DNA from: Palleronia pontilimi
GTDB taxonomy: Bacteria; Pseudomonadota; Alphaproteobacteria; Rhodobacterales; Rhodobacteraceae
NCBI RefSeq assembly: GCF_016412875.1
Contig: NZ_JAEKPD010000014.1
Location: 1 to 64,000 of the forward strand
DNA: 64,000 nucleotides
Direction: 5' to 3'
Under the pieces are notes generated by a model. It was not told the DNA's origin and made no database searches. It saw only the letters and a list, made by a program, of their open reading frames with translations. Positions 34,393 through 44,331 of the stretch are shown here, piece by piece. How positions within the stretch are numbered: position 1 is the first letter of the stretch; every line of letters starts with the position of its first letter. A program made the translations under genes and the position numbers.

Positions 34393-35439
34393 TCAGGCAG
34401 GCGTGATGGCCACCCTTTCGCGTGTCGCCGCCGCCCGCTGAATCGCCTCGATCACCTGCAAGGTCCGCAGCCCCTCGCGGCCCGACACCAACGGCGCCGC
34501 GCGGCCCGCGATCACGTCGGCAAAATGGGCGATCTGGTTGACCAGCGGATCGGACGCGCCCCGGATCAGAGACGTGGCGCGGATCGGCGTCCACCAGTCT
34601 GGCGCGCCCTCGTGGGTCCAGAGCCGCAAATCGGGGATCGACAGCGCGCCTTCGGTGCCCGCGATCTGGTAGCAGCTTTCCTGCGTGACCGGATAGACGG
34701 GGTATTCGGCCGATGTGAGCTCCCAGCTCCAGGGCGACACCGCGCCGTCGCTGACCGAGATCGTGCCGATGGCGCCGGACGCGAATTCCAGCAGCGCGGC
34801 CGCCACGTCCTCGTTCTGCGCGCCGCGGATGGACGGGGTGGCGGAGGCGGTGACGCAAGCGATCTCGCCGCAGAGGTGGCGCAGCAGGTCGATGTCATGG
34901 GCCAGGTTGACCGAGATCGGGCCCGCGCCTTTCTGCGTCCGCCAGGGGGCTTCGGCGAAATAAGCATCGGGCTTGTAGAACCAGCAGGTCGCCTGCACCG
35001 CGCGGATCCGGCCCAGCTTGCCTTGCGCAATGACATCGCGGGCGGCGTGGATCAGCGGGTTGTGCCGCCGGTGGTGGCCGGTCAGGATCGGCACGCCCGC
35101 CGCCTCGGCCCGGGCCACCAGCGGCGCGGTTTCGGCCACCGACACGCCGATCGGCTTCTCGATCAGCACGGGCACGCCCCGCTCGATGCACAGCGCGGCC
35201 TGTTCGACATGCAGGGTCGTGGGACTGGCGATGATGACGCCGTCGGGCGCCTCGGCGTCCAGCAGCGCGTCCAGCGCCGGGTACCACGCGCGGCCCATGG
35301 CGCCGGCGTCGACCCGGGCGCGATCGGACGGATCAGCGACGCCCGCCAGCGTCACACCCGGCATGGCGGCGATGCGGTCGGCGTGGCGGCGGCCCACAAG
35401 GCCCAGCCCGGCCACGGCGATGCGGCAATGTGACGGCAT
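34393..35439 (-). CDS. Gfo/Idh/MocA-family oxidoreductase
   Basis: A 348-aa NAD(P)-dependent sugar or cyclitol dehydrogenase. The Rossmann motif is VAGLGLVGRRHADRI near 8, EKPIGVSV near 95 holds the catalytic Lys, and HHRRHNPLIHAARDVIAQGK and LAHDIDLLRHLCG follow the family pattern. The ATG at 35439 was chosen because MPSHCRIAVAGLG is a normal family start; upstream residues look like non-coding translation. It is monocistronic, divergent from the aminotransferase. The substrate is not assignable. Confidence 0.87.
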   Translation of the reverse strand: MPSHCRIAVAGLGLVGRRHADRIAAMPGVTLAGVADPSDRARVDAGAMGRAWYPALDALLDAEAPDGVIIASPTTLHVEQAALCIERGVPVLIEKPIGVSVAETAPLVARAEAAGVPILTGHHRRHNPLIHAARDVIAQGKLGRIRAVQATCWFYKPDAYFAEAPWRTQKGAGPISVNLAHDIDLLRHLCGEIACVTASATPSIRGAQNEDVAAALLEFASGAIGTISVSDGAVSPWSWELTSAEYPVYPVTQESCYQIAGTEGALSIPDLRLWTHEGAPDWWTPIRATSLIRGASDPLVNQIAHFADVIAGRAAPLVSGREGLRTLQVIEAIQRAAATRERVAITPA

Positions 35440-35548
35440 GGCTCCCCCCCCTTTCCGCAAGCACATGCCAGATTTCACCCGCCCGCGCGACCCCGCTTGA
35501 GCGACCGCGCGCTTCCGCCTAGGCATGGGAAAACGCGAAGGAACCCCC

Positions 35549-36448
35549 ATGGCCGACCGCCAGATCACCCACGCCTCGGAAGAGGATATCCGCAACGAGA
35601 CCCTGATGATCTGGGTGAACGGGCGCGTGGTGCCGAAGGCCGAGGCGACCGTCAGCGTCTATGACAGCGGCTTCATGCTGGGCGACGGCGTGTGGGAGGG
35701 CTTGCGCCTTTACGACGGCCGCTGGTCCTTCCTGGACGAGCACATGGACCGCCTGTTCGAAGCCGCCAAGGCCATCGACCTGGATATCGGGCTGGACCGC
35801 GCGGGCGTCGTCGCGGCGCTGGAGCAGACGCGCGCGGCCAACGACATGACCACCGACGCCCACGCGCGGCTGATGGTGACGCGCGGGGTCAAGACGCGGC
35901 CGTTCCAGCACCCGGCACTCAGTCGGCAGGGACCGACGATTGTCATCATCATGGAGCACTCGACGCCGAAGATCGCGCGCCCCGTCCGGCTGGCCACGGT
36001 GCCGCATCTGCGCGGGCTGCCGATGACGCAGGACCCGAAGCTCAATTCCCATTCCAAGCTGAACTGCATCCTCGCCTGCATCGCCGCCGAGAAGGCGGGC
36101 GCGGACGAGGCGCTGATGCTGGACATCCACGGCTTCGTGAACACCACCAATGCCTGCAACTTCTTCATCGTGCGCAAGGGCGCGGTTTGGACCTCGACCG
36201 GCGACTACTGCATGAACGGGATCACCCGGCAAAAGGTGATCGACCTCTGCCGCGCGAACGATATCCCGGTCTTCGAGCGCAATTTCAGCCTAGTCGACAC
36301 CTACGGCGCGGACGAGGCGTTCCTGACCGGCACCTTCGGCGCGCAGACCCCGGTCAGCGAGATCGACGGCCGGCAGATCGGCGACGGGCGGATGGGGCCG
36401 GTGACCCAGCGGCTGCGCGCGCTCTACAAGGCCTTGGTCACGCCATGA
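35549..36448 (+). CDS. Class IV aminotransferase (branched-chain/D-amino-acid type)
   Basis: A 299-aa PLP-dependent fold-type IV aminotransferase. SVYDSGFMLGDGVWEGLRLY near 35-55, the PLP Lys within LNSHSKLNCILA near 168, EALMLDIHGFVNTTNACNFF and FLTGTFGAQTPV mark the family (BCAT, D-amino-acid aminotransferase, aminodeoxychorismate lyase). The ATG at 35549 follows a GAAGGA site; an ATG 24 nt upstream is possible. Its stop overlaps the next gene by 4 bp, so the two are coupled. Substrate class is uncertain. Confidence 0.88.
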   Translation: MADRQITHASEEDIRNETLMIWVNGRVVPKAEATVSVYDSGFMLGDGVWEGLRLYDGRWSFLDEHMDRLFEAAKAIDLDIGLDRAGVVAALEQTRAANDMTTDAHARLMVTRGVKTRPFQHPALSRQGPTIVIIMEHSTPKIARPVRLATVPHLRGLPMTQDPKLNSHSKLNCILACIAAEKAGADEALMLDIHGFVNTTNACNFFIVRKGAVWTSTGDYCMNGITRQKVIDLCRANDIPVFERNFSLVDTYGADEAFLTGTFGAQTPVSEIDGRQIGDGRMGPVTQRLRALYKALVTP

Positions 36449-37146
36449 GGATCATCGGCTGGTCCGGGCCGCGCAACCTGTCGACGGCGATGATGTATGC
36501 CTTCGGCGCGCGGCCCGATTGCCGCGTCAGCGACGAGCCGTTCTACGCCGCCTTCCTTGCCGCCACCGGCGACGACCACCCGATGCGCGACGCAGTGCTG
36601 GCGTCCCAGCCCACCGATCCGGCGGCCGTCGCGCGCGCCTGCGCGGCCGATAGCGACCGGCCGCTCTGGTACCAAAAGCACATGTGCCACCACATGCTGC
36701 CCGGTTTCCCGCTGGACTGGGCGGCGGGCGCGCGGCACCTGTTCCTGATCCGCCATCCGGCGCGCGTCATCGCCAGCTACGCGGCCAAGCGCGCGCTGCC
36801 TTGTCTCGATGACCTGGGCTACGGGCGGCAGGCCGAGCTTCACGCGCGCTTCGGCGGGCCGGTGCTGGACAGCGTCACGATCCGGGCCGACCCGCGCGCC
36901 GCGCTGACGGCGGCCTGCGAGGCGTTGGGGATCGGCTTCGATCCGGCGATGCTGCGCTGGCCACCGGGCGGACGCGCGGAAGACGGCGTCTGGGCCGCCC
37001 ATTGGTACGACGCAGTCCATGCCAGCACCGGTTTTGCCGCGCCCGAGGGCGACTTGCCGATGCTCGACGGACCCCACGCCGATCTCGCCGCGCGGGCGAT
37101 GCCGTTCTACGACGCGATGCTGGCCCGGGCGCTACCCGTCGGCTGA
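36445..37146 (+). CDS. Sulfotransferase-like P-loop protein
   Basis: A 233-aa protein resembling bacterial sulfotransferase-family proteins. WSGPRNLSTAMMYAFGARPD at the N-terminus fits the 5'-phosphosulfate-binding loop, and HLFLIRHPARVIASYAAK near 100 fits the 3'-phosphate-binding block (R-x-P-x10-Y type). It is co-translated with a class IV aminotransferase (ATGA overlap). Sulfation of an amino-acid-derived product is only a guess. Its end overlaps xylB convergently by 15 bp. Confidence 0.75.
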   Translation: MRIIGWSGPRNLSTAMMYAFGARPDCRVSDEPFYAAFLAATGDDHPMRDAVLASQPTDPAAVARACAADSDRPLWYQKHMCHHMLPGFPLDWAAGARHLFLIRHPARVIASYAAKRALPCLDDLGYGRQAELHARFGGPVLDSVTIRADPRAALTAACEALGIGFDPAMLRWPPGGRAEDGVWAAHWYDAVHASTGFAAPEGDLPMLDGPHADLAARAMPFYDAMLARALPVG

Positions 37147-38592
37147 AACCCGCGCGAGGGGCTTCAAAGCGGCGTAGAGCGCGCGGTAGCGATCGAGCCT
37201 TGCGCGAAGCCGCGGGTCGGGCGTCGGCGCGGGCTCGAACCAATCCGCCACGTCGGGCTGCTGGGCCAGGTCCGACAGCGACAGCGCGCCCGCCCCGACC
37301 CCGGCCAGCCGCGCCGCACCCATGGCGGGACCGGCGGCGGCGTCGAGCGCGCGGCCCAGCGTCACGCCCGTGGCGTCGGCGATGGTCTGCAGCAGCATGT
37401 CGCTGCGCGCGCCGCCGCCCAGCGCCAGCAGGTGCGGCACGTCGTCGAGCCCGGCGCCGAAGCTGGCAGCGCCGTCGGCGAAGCTGAACGCCACCGCCTC
37501 GACCACCGCGCGGGCCAGCTCGCCCTGCGTGGTCGCGTCGTCCATGCCGTAGAAGGCCGCGCGGATATGCGGGTCGCCATGGGGGCTGCGCTCGCCGGTC
37601 AGGTAGGGCAGGAAGGTGGGGATCCGGTCCAGGTCGGCCCGCGCGGCAAGCTCCAGCATCGCGCCGACCTGAAGGCCCATCTTGGCGGCCATCCACGCCA
37701 GCGGCCGCGCGCCGTTCAGCATGGCCGCCATCTGGAACCACCGCGCGGGCAGCGCGTGGGCGAAGGCGTGCAGGAAGGCGTCGGGATTGGGGCGGTAGCG
37801 GTCGGTGGCCACGAAGATCTGGCCCGACGTGCCCATCGAGATCGCGCCACGGCCCGGCTCGGTCACGCCCACCGCCACCGCGCCCACCGCCGTGTCGCCG
37901 CCGCCCATGACCACGGGGCAGCCCTTCGGCAGGCCCGTCGCATCGGCGCAGGATGCGGTGACGTGGCCGATCACCTCGGTCGCCTCGTGCAAGGGCGGCA
38001 GCCAGGCGGGATCGACCTGCACGGCCGCGGCGATCTCGGTCGACCATGCGCGCGCGGCCTGGTCCAGCAGCAGCGTTCCTGCCGCGTCGGACATGTCGGT
38101 GCCGATCTCGCCCGTCAGTTGCAGGGCGATGAAGTCCTTGGCCAGCAGCACATGCGCGATCCGCGCGTGGTCTTCGGGCGCGTGGGCGGCCAGCCAAGCC
38201 AGCTTCGGCGCCGTCAATCCCGGCAGCGGCGGCACACCCGCGATCTGGCCGATATCGGGAACCGCGCGCGCCAGCGCCACGCTTTCGGCGGTGGCGCGGT
38301 TGTCGTTCCACAACATCGCCGGGCGGATCGGCTCGCGGTCGCTGTCCAGCACCAGCGCGGCGTGCATCTGTCCCGACAGCCCGATGCCGCGCACATCGCC
38401 CAGCGGCGTCTGCAGCTTGCCCAGCGCCGCGCGCACGCCGTCCCACCACTGGTCGGCGCGTTGCTCGGACCAGCCGGGCCGCGGCGACAAGACCGTCAGC
38501 TCCGCGCTTGCCGTTTCGATCAGCACTCCGTCGCGCACAAGCGCGGCCTTCACCGCCGATGTGCCAATATCCAGTCCCAGCAGCACCTGCAC
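37132..38592 (-). CDS. xylB: Xylulokinase-like FGGY carbohydrate kinase
   Basis: A 486-aa FGGY-family kinase that phosphorylates a ketopentose such as D-xylulose. LGLDIGTSAVKAALV starts the ATPase fold, GWSEQRADQWW and GIGLSGQMHAALVLD near 68 are xylulokinase signatures, and ISMGTSGQIFVA and LLALGGGARSDMLLQTIADA hold the phosphate and adenosine blocks. The length matches XylB (480-490 aa). No xylose isomerase or sugar transporter is adjacent, so the substrate is not certain. Confidence 0.87.
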   Translation of the reverse strand: MQVLLGLDIGTSAVKAALVRDGVLIETASAELTVLSPRPGWSEQRADQWWDGVRAALGKLQTPLGDVRGIGLSGQMHAALVLDSDREPIRPAMLWNDNRATAESVALARAVPDIGQIAGVPPLPGLTAPKLAWLAAHAPEDHARIAHVLLAKDFIALQLTGEIGTDMSDAAGTLLLDQAARAWSTEIAAAVQVDPAWLPPLHEATEVIGHVTASCADATGLPKGCPVVMGGGDTAVGAVAVGVTEPGRGAISMGTSGQIFVATDRYRPNPDAFLHAFAHALPARWFQMAAMLNGARPLAWMAAKMGLQVGAMLELAARADLDRIPTFLPYLTGERSPHGDPHIRAAFYGMDDATTQGELARAVVEAVAFSFADGAASFGAGLDDVPHLLALGGGARSDMLLQTIADATGVTLGRALDAAAGPAMGAARLAGVGAGALSLSDLAQQPDVADWFEPAPTPDPRLRARLDRYRALYAALKPLARVSADG

Positions 38593-38834
38593 CCGTCCCC
38601 CGTTTTGGTCGCGGCTTTCGGCTTATGTAGCGGATCGGTGCGGCACCCCCAAGTCGATCCTGCACCGGCAATGGCCGCGATGCCCAATCGGCAGGCCGTG
38701 CGCAGATCCCGTCCCGCCACAAGCACATTTGGCCCAACTGTGAGTTGCACTCGACCCCGTTCGGTGCTTGCCTGAGCCGAGCGGCGCTCCGAAGCGCGCC
38801 CGGACATATCCCGACAGCCCCCGGAGGTTCCCCC

Positions 38835-40451
38835 ATGAAATTCCGTCTTAAGATGGCCGTCTCGGCCCTCGCCCTTGGCCTCGCCACGACCGCTTTCGCC
38901 GCCGACGTGCCCGACGGCACGACCCTGGCCGAGGATCAAAGCTACACGTTCTGGTTGCTCGACGCGATCAAGTCCATAGACCCGCAGATCAACACCGACG
39001 TGGAAGGCAGCGACATCCTGCGCAACCTCTTCGAAGGCCTCTACAACGAAGACGGCGACGGCCAGCTCGTGCCCGGCGTGGCGCTGGACCATAGCGTCAG
39101 CGAAGACGGCAAGACCTACACCTTCACCCTGCGCGACGACGCGCAATGGTCGAACGGCGAGCCGGTGACGGCGGGCGACTTCGTCTATGCCTGGCGGCGG
39201 CTGGCCGACCCGGCGACCGCGTCGGAATACGCGTGGTACATGGAGCTGATGCAGGTCGAGAACGCGGCCGCCATCATCGCGGGCGACATGGATCCGTCCG
39301 AGCTGGGCGTGCGCGCGGTCGACGATCACACGCTGGAAGTCACGATCACCACGCCGCTGCCCTATTTCCCGCAGATGCTGGTCCACGGCTCGACCTTCCC
39401 GGTGCTGCAATCGGTGATCGAAGAGCACGACGACGACTGGACCGACGCGGGCAACCTGGTGGGCAACGGCGCCTATACCCTGACCGAGCACCAGCTGGGC
39501 GAGCGCGTCGTGATGGAAAAGAACGACACCTATTGGGACAGCGACGCCACGGTGATGGACACGCTGACGGCGCTGACCATCAACGACGGAAACCAGGCCC
39601 TGACGCGCTATCTCGCGGGCGAGCTCGACCGCGTCGACATTCCCGCGGGCCAGTATCCGCGCCTGAAGGAAGAATACCCCAACCAGGCGGTATCGACCCC
39701 CTACAACTGCTCGTACATCTACATGCTGAACGTGGGCGACAAGGGGCCCGAGGCGCTGAAAGACGCGAACGTGCGCCGCGCGCTGGCCTATGCCATCGAC
39801 CGCGACATCGTGGTGGACCGGATCCTGCAGGGCGGCCAGAGACCCAGCTACAACTGGACCCACTGGGCCGTCGCGGGGTTCGAGCGGCCCGAACTGGACT
39901 GGGCCGACGACATGGACCAGGCCGCGCGGCTGGAAAAGGCGAAGGAGCTGATGGCCGAAGCGGGCTACGGGCCGGACAACCCGCTGGCGCTGACGCTGCA
40001 ATACAACACTTCGGACGACCACAAGAAGATCGCCATCGCCGCGTCGCAGATGCTGAAGGCGATCGGCGTGGATGTGACGTTGGATAACTACGAATGGAAG
40101 GTCCACACCGACCGGATGCAGAACCAGGATTTCGACATGGCGCGCTATGCCTGGTGCGGCGACTACAACGAGGCGTCGACCTACCTGGACCTCTTCACCA
40201 GTTATTCCGGCCACAACAACGGCGAATTCTTTAGCGATGCGTACGACCAGGTGATGCGCGACAGCAAGACGGCGGACGACCCCCTGCCGCTGTATCAGGA
40301 AGCCGAGCGCATCCTGGCCGACCAGATGCCGATTATCCCGATCTATCACTACGCCAACGTGGACATGATCGCCGAGGACATCCGCGGCCTGCCCCAGAAC
40401 AACGTGAACAACACGTGGTATGGCAAGAACCTCTACCGGGTGGCCGAATAG
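38835..40451 (+). CDS. oppA: Oligopeptide ABC transporter substrate-binding protein
   Basis: A 538-aa SBP_bac_5 receptor of the OppA/MppA branch, with a Sec signal peptide ending near ATTAFA (about 22). Family blocks: DPQINTDVEGSDILRNLFEG, WSNGEPVTAGDFVYAWRRLA, VGNGAYTLTEHQLGERVVME and KDANVRRALAYAIDRD. It delivers peptides to OppB/OppC. GGAGGT lies 9 nt before the ATG; an in-frame ATG 90 nt upstream has none. First gene of oppABCDF, followed by a strong hairpin. Confidence 0.92.
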   Translation: MKFRLKMAVSALALGLATTAFAADVPDGTTLAEDQSYTFWLLDAIKSIDPQINTDVEGSDILRNLFEGLYNEDGDGQLVPGVALDHSVSEDGKTYTFTLRDDAQWSNGEPVTAGDFVYAWRRLADPATASEYAWYMELMQVENAAAIIAGDMDPSELGVRAVDDHTLEVTITTPLPYFPQMLVHGSTFPVLQSVIEEHDDDWTDAGNLVGNGAYTLTEHQLGERVVMEKNDTYWDSDATVMDTLTALTINDGNQALTRYLAGELDRVDIPAGQYPRLKEEYPNQAVSTPYNCSYIYMLNVGDKGPEALKDANVRRALAYAIDRDIVVDRILQGGQRPSYNWTHWAVAGFERPELDWADDMDQAARLEKAKELMAEAGYGPDNPLALTLQYNTSDDHKKIAIAASQMLKAIGVDVTLDNYEWKVHTDRMQNQDFDMARYAWCGDYNEASTYLDLFTSYSGHNNGEFFSDAYDQVMRDSKTADDPLPLYQEAERILADQMPIIPIYHYANVDMIAEDIRGLPQNNVNNTWYGKNLYRVAE

Positions 40452-40466
40452 GTGCGGCCGGTCCTG

Positions 40467-40490
40467 CGGGGAACGGTCCGCCGTTCCCCG
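40467..40490 (+). terminator. Intercistronic hairpin after oppA
   Basis: CGGGGAACGG (40467-40476) and CCGTTCCCCG (40481-40490) form a perfect 10-bp stem with a TCCG tetraloop, 16 bp past the oppA stop and 42 bp before oppB. It lacks a T tract, so it more likely stabilises or attenuates the message than ends it. Confidence 0.65.
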
Positions 40491-40531
40491 TGCCCGGCCC
40501 CGGCTGAACCGCCCCGACCGGCACGCCGCCC

Positions 40532-41449
40532 ATGATCGCCTACACGCTGAAACGCATCGCCATCGCGATCCCCACGCTGCTGGTGCTGATCGTGATCTCG
40601 TTCCTGCTGATGCACGCGGCCCCGGGCGGCCCGTTCACGTCCGAGCGCGAATTGCCGCCGCAGGTGCTGGCCAACCTCAACGCAAAGTACGGGCTGGACG
40701 ACCCGCTGTGGAAGCAGATCGGCACCTATGTCTGGAACATCGTCACCGGTTTCGATTTCGGCCCCAGCTTCGTCTACAAGGACCGCACCGTGAACGAGAT
40801 CATCGGCGCGGGCTTTCCCATCACCCTGACCTACGGGCTGCTCAGTTTCGTGGTGGCCGTGACCGTCGGCGTGTCGCTGGGCGTCGCCGCCGCGGTGCGC
40901 CACAACTCGGCGCTGGATTACGCGGCCGTGGGCCTCAGCATCGGCGCACAGGTGCTGCCGAATTTCGTCATGGCGCCGATCCTGGTGCTGGTCTTCACGC
41001 TGTGGCTGGGCTGGCTGCCCGGCGGCGGCTGGCAAGGCCCCGAGACCTGGATCATGCCGGTCATAGCCCTTTCCACGTCCTTCATGGCCTCGATCGCGCG
41101 GATCACCCGCTCGTCCATGCTCGAGGTGCTGGGCAGCAACCACATCCGCGCCGCGCGCGCCAAGGGCCTGCCCGAGCACCGCGTCATCCTGCGCCACGCT
41201 CTGAAGCCCGCCATGCTGCCGGTGATCTCGTATCTGGGGCCCGCCTTCGTGGGCATGATCACCGGGTCGGTCGTGATCGACATCTATTTCTCGACGGGCG
41301 GCATCGGGAAGGCGTTCGTCGACAGCGCCCTGAACCGCGACTACGCGGTGATGATGGGTGTCACGATCCTGATGGGCGCGCTGACGATCACCTTCAACCT
41401 AGTGGTGGACATCCTGTATGGATGGATCGACCCCAAGATCCGCTACTGA
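40532..41449 (+). CDS. oppB: Oligopeptide ABC transporter permease OppB
   Basis: A 305-aa DppB/OppB-type permease with six predicted membrane segments; the first is YTLKRIAIAIPTLLVLIVISF. The ATPase-contact loop appears as HIRAARAKGLPEHRVILRHALK near 208. It ends with the typical VDILYGWIDPKIRY. It works with OppC to move peptides across the inner membrane and lies one base before oppC. Confidence 0.93.
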   Translation: MIAYTLKRIAIAIPTLLVLIVISFLLMHAAPGGPFTSERELPPQVLANLNAKYGLDDPLWKQIGTYVWNIVTGFDFGPSFVYKDRTVNEIIGAGFPITLTYGLLSFVVAVTVGVSLGVAAAVRHNSALDYAAVGLSIGAQVLPNFVMAPILVLVFTLWLGWLPGGGWQGPETWIMPVIALSTSFMASIARITRSSMLEVLGSNHIRAARAKGLPEHRVILRHALKPAMLPVISYLGPAFVGMITGSVVIDIYFSTGGIGKAFVDSALNRDYAVMMGVTILMGALTITFNLVVDILYGWIDPKIRY

Positions 41450-41450
41450 C

Positions 41451-42362
41451 ATGGTCGCAACCGCCGAGCAGACCGCCGAACAGGCCGCGCCCGCCGCAGG
41501 CCGGTCGCTCTGGGCCGACGCGCGCCGCCGCTTCTTTCGCAACCGCGCCGCGCTGCTGGGATTCGTGATCCTGGTCTTCGTGACCGCCTTCGCGCTGTTC
41601 GGCGGCGCGCTGGCCCAGTGGTCGGGCGAGGAACTCGACTACGCCGTCATGGGACAGGTGGCCGAGCTGGGCGGCCCGTCCCTGGCCACGGGACACTATT
41701 TCGGCACCGACGACCTGGGCCGCGACCTCTACGCGCGCACCGTGCAGGGCACCCAGATCAGCCTGGCCGTGGGCGTCATCGGCGCGCTGATCGCCTGCGT
41801 CGTCGGCACGCTCTACGGCGCCACGGCGGGCTACTTCGGCGGCCGCACCGACAGCGTGATGATGCGGCTGGTCGATATCTTCATGGCGGTGCCGTATATG
41901 TTCATCCTGATCCTGTTGCTGGTCATGTATGGCCGCTCGATCACCATCCTGTTCATCGGCGTCGGCCTGATCTCGTGGATGGAAATGGCGCGCATCGTGC
42001 GCGGACAGACCCTGAGCCTGAAGGGCCGCGAATTCGTCGAGGCCGCCCGCGCCACCGGCGTCAGCGCGCCGGTCATCATCGCCCGCCACATCGTGCCCAA
42101 CCTGCTGGGCGTCATCGCGGTCTATGCCACGCTGCTGGTGCCGCTGATGATCCTGACCGAATCTTTCATCTCGTTCCTGGGCCTCGGCGTGCAGGAGCCG
42201 ATGACCTCGCTCGGCGCGCTGATCTCGGAAGGGGCGGGCACCATCGCCTACGGCACCACCTGGCAGCTGGGATTCCCGCTGCTGTTCTTCTGCCTGACGC
42301 TCTTCGGCTTCTTCTTCGTGGGCGACGGGCTGCGCGACGCGCTCGACCCGAAGGACCGCTGA
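41451..42362 (+). CDS. oppC: Oligopeptide ABC transporter permease OppC
   Basis: A 303-aa OppC/DppC permease. The N-terminus is cytoplasmic, then DARRRFFRNRAALLGFVILV leads into the first membrane segment; GTDDLGRDLYARTVQGTQIS and EFVEAARATGVSAPVIIARH (the EAA loop) are diagnostic. It ends GDGLRDALDPKDR as in the family. The ATG at 41451 starts one base after the oppB stop, and its stop overlaps oppD (TGATG). Confidence 0.93.
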   Translation: MVATAEQTAEQAAPAAGRSLWADARRRFFRNRAALLGFVILVFVTAFALFGGALAQWSGEELDYAVMGQVAELGGPSLATGHYFGTDDLGRDLYARTVQGTQISLAVGVIGALIACVVGTLYGATAGYFGGRTDSVMMRLVDIFMAVPYMFILILLLVMYGRSITILFIGVGLISWMEMARIVRGQTLSLKGREFVEAARATGVSAPVIIARHIVPNLLGVIAVYATLLVPLMILTESFISFLGLGVQEPMTSLGALISEGAGTIAYGTTWQLGFPLLFFCLTLFGFFFVGDGLRDALDPKDR

Positions 42363-43330
42363 TGGCGCTCTTGGACATTGACGACCTGTCGGTCACTTTC
42401 TATACCGATGACGGGCCCGTCCACGCGGTTTCCGACCTGGACCTGTCCATCGACAAGGGCGAGACGCTGGGCATCGTGGGCGAAAGCGGTTCGGGCAAGT
42501 CGCAGACCGCCTTCGCGATCATGGGGCTTCTGGCCGGAAACGGGCGCACCCGCGGCGCGGTGCGATTCGACGGGCAGGACATCCTGGGCGCGGCGCCCAA
42601 GGTCATCAACCGGCTGCGCGCGCGGCGCATCGCCATGATCTTCCAGGACCCGATGACGTCGCTGAACCCCTACATGCGGATCTCGGACCAGATGGCCGAG
42701 GTGCTGACCCTGCACGAAGGACTGAGCAAGCGCGACGCCGTTGCCCGCTCGGTCGAGATGCTGGATGCCGTGCGAATCCCGTCGGCGCGCGAGCGGATCA
42801 GCCTCTACCCGCACGAATTCTCGGGCGGGATGCGGCAGCGCGTGATGATCGCCATGGCGCTCCTTTGCAAGCCGGACCTTCTGATCGCCGACGAGCCGAC
42901 GACCGCGCTGGATGTCACCGTGCAGGCGCAGATCATGGACCTTCTGGGCGATCTGCAGCGCGACCTCGGCATGGCCACGATCCTGATCACCCACGACCTG
43001 GGCGTGGTCGCCGGGTTCTGCGACCGGGTCGTCGTCATGTATGGCGGCCGGGTGATGGAGCAGGGACCGGTCGACCCGCTTTTCGCACGGCCCGCCCACC
43101 CCTATACCCGCGGCTTGCTGGGCGCGGTGCCGCGGGTGGACGATGCCGACGCACGGATGGTGGCGATCCCCGGCAACCCGCCCGACATGGCAGCACCGCC
43201 CGAAGGCTGCCCGTTCCGCCCACGCTGCGGGTTCGCGGGCGACGATTGCCGCACCATGCCGCCGCTGGTCGCCTTCGGGGAAAACCGGGCCCGCGCCTGC
43301 CAGCGCGCCGTCGAACGGGTCACGGCATGA
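42362..43330 (+). CDS. oppD: Oligopeptide ABC transporter ATP-binding protein OppD
   Basis: A 322-aa ATPase: Walker [10 protein letters not shown] near 41, [15 protein letters not shown] signature near 158, Walker [14 protein letters not shown]-loop ITHDLGVV. The C-terminal Cys-rich tail (CPFRPRCGF ... CRTMPP) is the [4Fe-4S]-type oligopeptide ATPase extension. It pairs with OppF. The start overlaps oppC and the stop overlaps oppF. Confidence 0.93.
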   Translation: MALLDIDDLSVTFYTDDGPVHAVSDLDLSIDKGETLGIVGESGSGKSQTAFAIMGLLAGNGRTRGAVRFDGQDILGAAPKVINRLRARRIAMIFQDPMTSLNPYMRISDQMAEVLTLHEGLSKRDAVARSVEMLDAVRIPSARERISLYPHEFSGGMRQRVMIAMALLCKPDLLIADEPTTALDVTVQAQIMDLLGDLQRDLGMATILITHDLGVVAGFCDRVVVMYGGRVMEQGPVDPLFARPAHPYTRGLLGAVPRVDDADARMVAIPGNPPDMAAPPEGCPFRPRCGFAGDDCRTMPPLVAFGENRARACQRAVERVTA

Positions 43331-44328
43331 CCGCGCCGCTGCTGTCCGTGCGCGACCTGCGCGTGACCTTTCCGATCAGCCGGGCGGGCGACATGCCGTG
43401 GACGCCCCCGCGCCTGCTGCACGCGGTGAACGGGGTCAGCTTCGACCTGCCGCACGGCGAGACCCTGGGCATCGTGGGCGAATCGGGCTGCGGCAAGTCC
43501 AGCCTGGCGCGCGGGTTGATCCGCATGGTGCCGTCGTCGGGCAAGGTTCTGTGGAACGGCGATACCGACCTGCTGGGCCTGTCCCCGCGCGCCATGCTGA
43601 AGGTGCGCGCGCAGATCCAGATGGTGTTCCAGGACCCGCTGGCATCGCTGAACCCGCGCATGACGCTGGGCCAGATCATCGGCGAGCCGTTGCGCACCCA
43701 CCGCCCCGATTTTTCGGCGAAAAATCGTCGCCAGGCCGTGGCCGCGATGATGGAACGGGTGGGCCTGCTGCCCCAGATGATCAACCGCTACCCGCACGAA
43801 TTCTCGGGCGGCCAGTGCCAGCGCATCGGCATCGCCCGCGCGCTGGTCATCAAGCCCCGGCTGCTGATCTGCGACGAGCCAGTCTCGGCGCTGGACGTTT
43901 CGATCCAGGCACAGGTGATCGACCTGCTGAAGGACCTCCAGCGCGAGATGGGGCTGACGATGATCTTCATCGCCCATGATCTCAGCGTGGTGAAGACGAT
44001 CTCGGACCGGGTGATGGTGCTCTACCTGGGCCGGATGATGGAAATGGCGCCGAAACACGCGCTTTATGCCGACCCGCAGCACCCCTACACCCAGGCGCTG
44101 CTGTCGGCGGTGCCGATCCCCGACCCGGTGGCCGAGCGCGCCAAGCGTGTGATCCCGGTCGAGGGCGATCTGCCCTCGCCCCTGGCGCCGCCCTCGGGCT
44201 GCGTGTTCCGCACCCGCTGCCCGCGCGCCGCGCCCGCCTGCGCCAAGGAAATCCCGCAAGCGGGCGACGAGGCCCATCGCGTCGCCTGCCTGTTCCCCGG
44301 CCCGGTGCGCGCGGCCGAGCGGGCCTGA
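43327..44328 (+). CDS. oppF: Oligopeptide ABC transporter ATP-binding protein OppF
   Basis: A 333-aa ATPase partner of OppD. Walker A GESGCGKSS near 53, FSGGQCQRIGIARAL signature, LLICDEPVSALDVSIQAQ Walker B, and the C-terminal GCVFRTRCPRAAPAC Cys-rich tail. The insert LHAVNGVSFDLPHGETLGIV is typical of OppF. It ends 3 bp before the LysR gene, so the regulator may be part of the operon transcript. Confidence 0.93.
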   Translation: MTAPLLSVRDLRVTFPISRAGDMPWTPPRLLHAVNGVSFDLPHGETLGIVGESGCGKSSLARGLIRMVPSSGKVLWNGDTDLLGLSPRAMLKVRAQIQMVFQDPLASLNPRMTLGQIIGEPLRTHRPDFSAKNRRQAVAAMMERVGLLPQMINRYPHEFSGGQCQRIGIARALVIKPRLLICDEPVSALDVSIQAQVIDLLKDLQREMGLTMIFIAHDLSVVKTISDRVMVLYLGRMMEMAPKHALYADPQHPYTQALLSAVPIPDPVAERAKRVIPVEGDLPSPLAPPSGCVFRTRCPRAAPACAKEIPQAGDEAHRVACLFPGPVRAAERA

Positions 44329-44331
44329 GCG

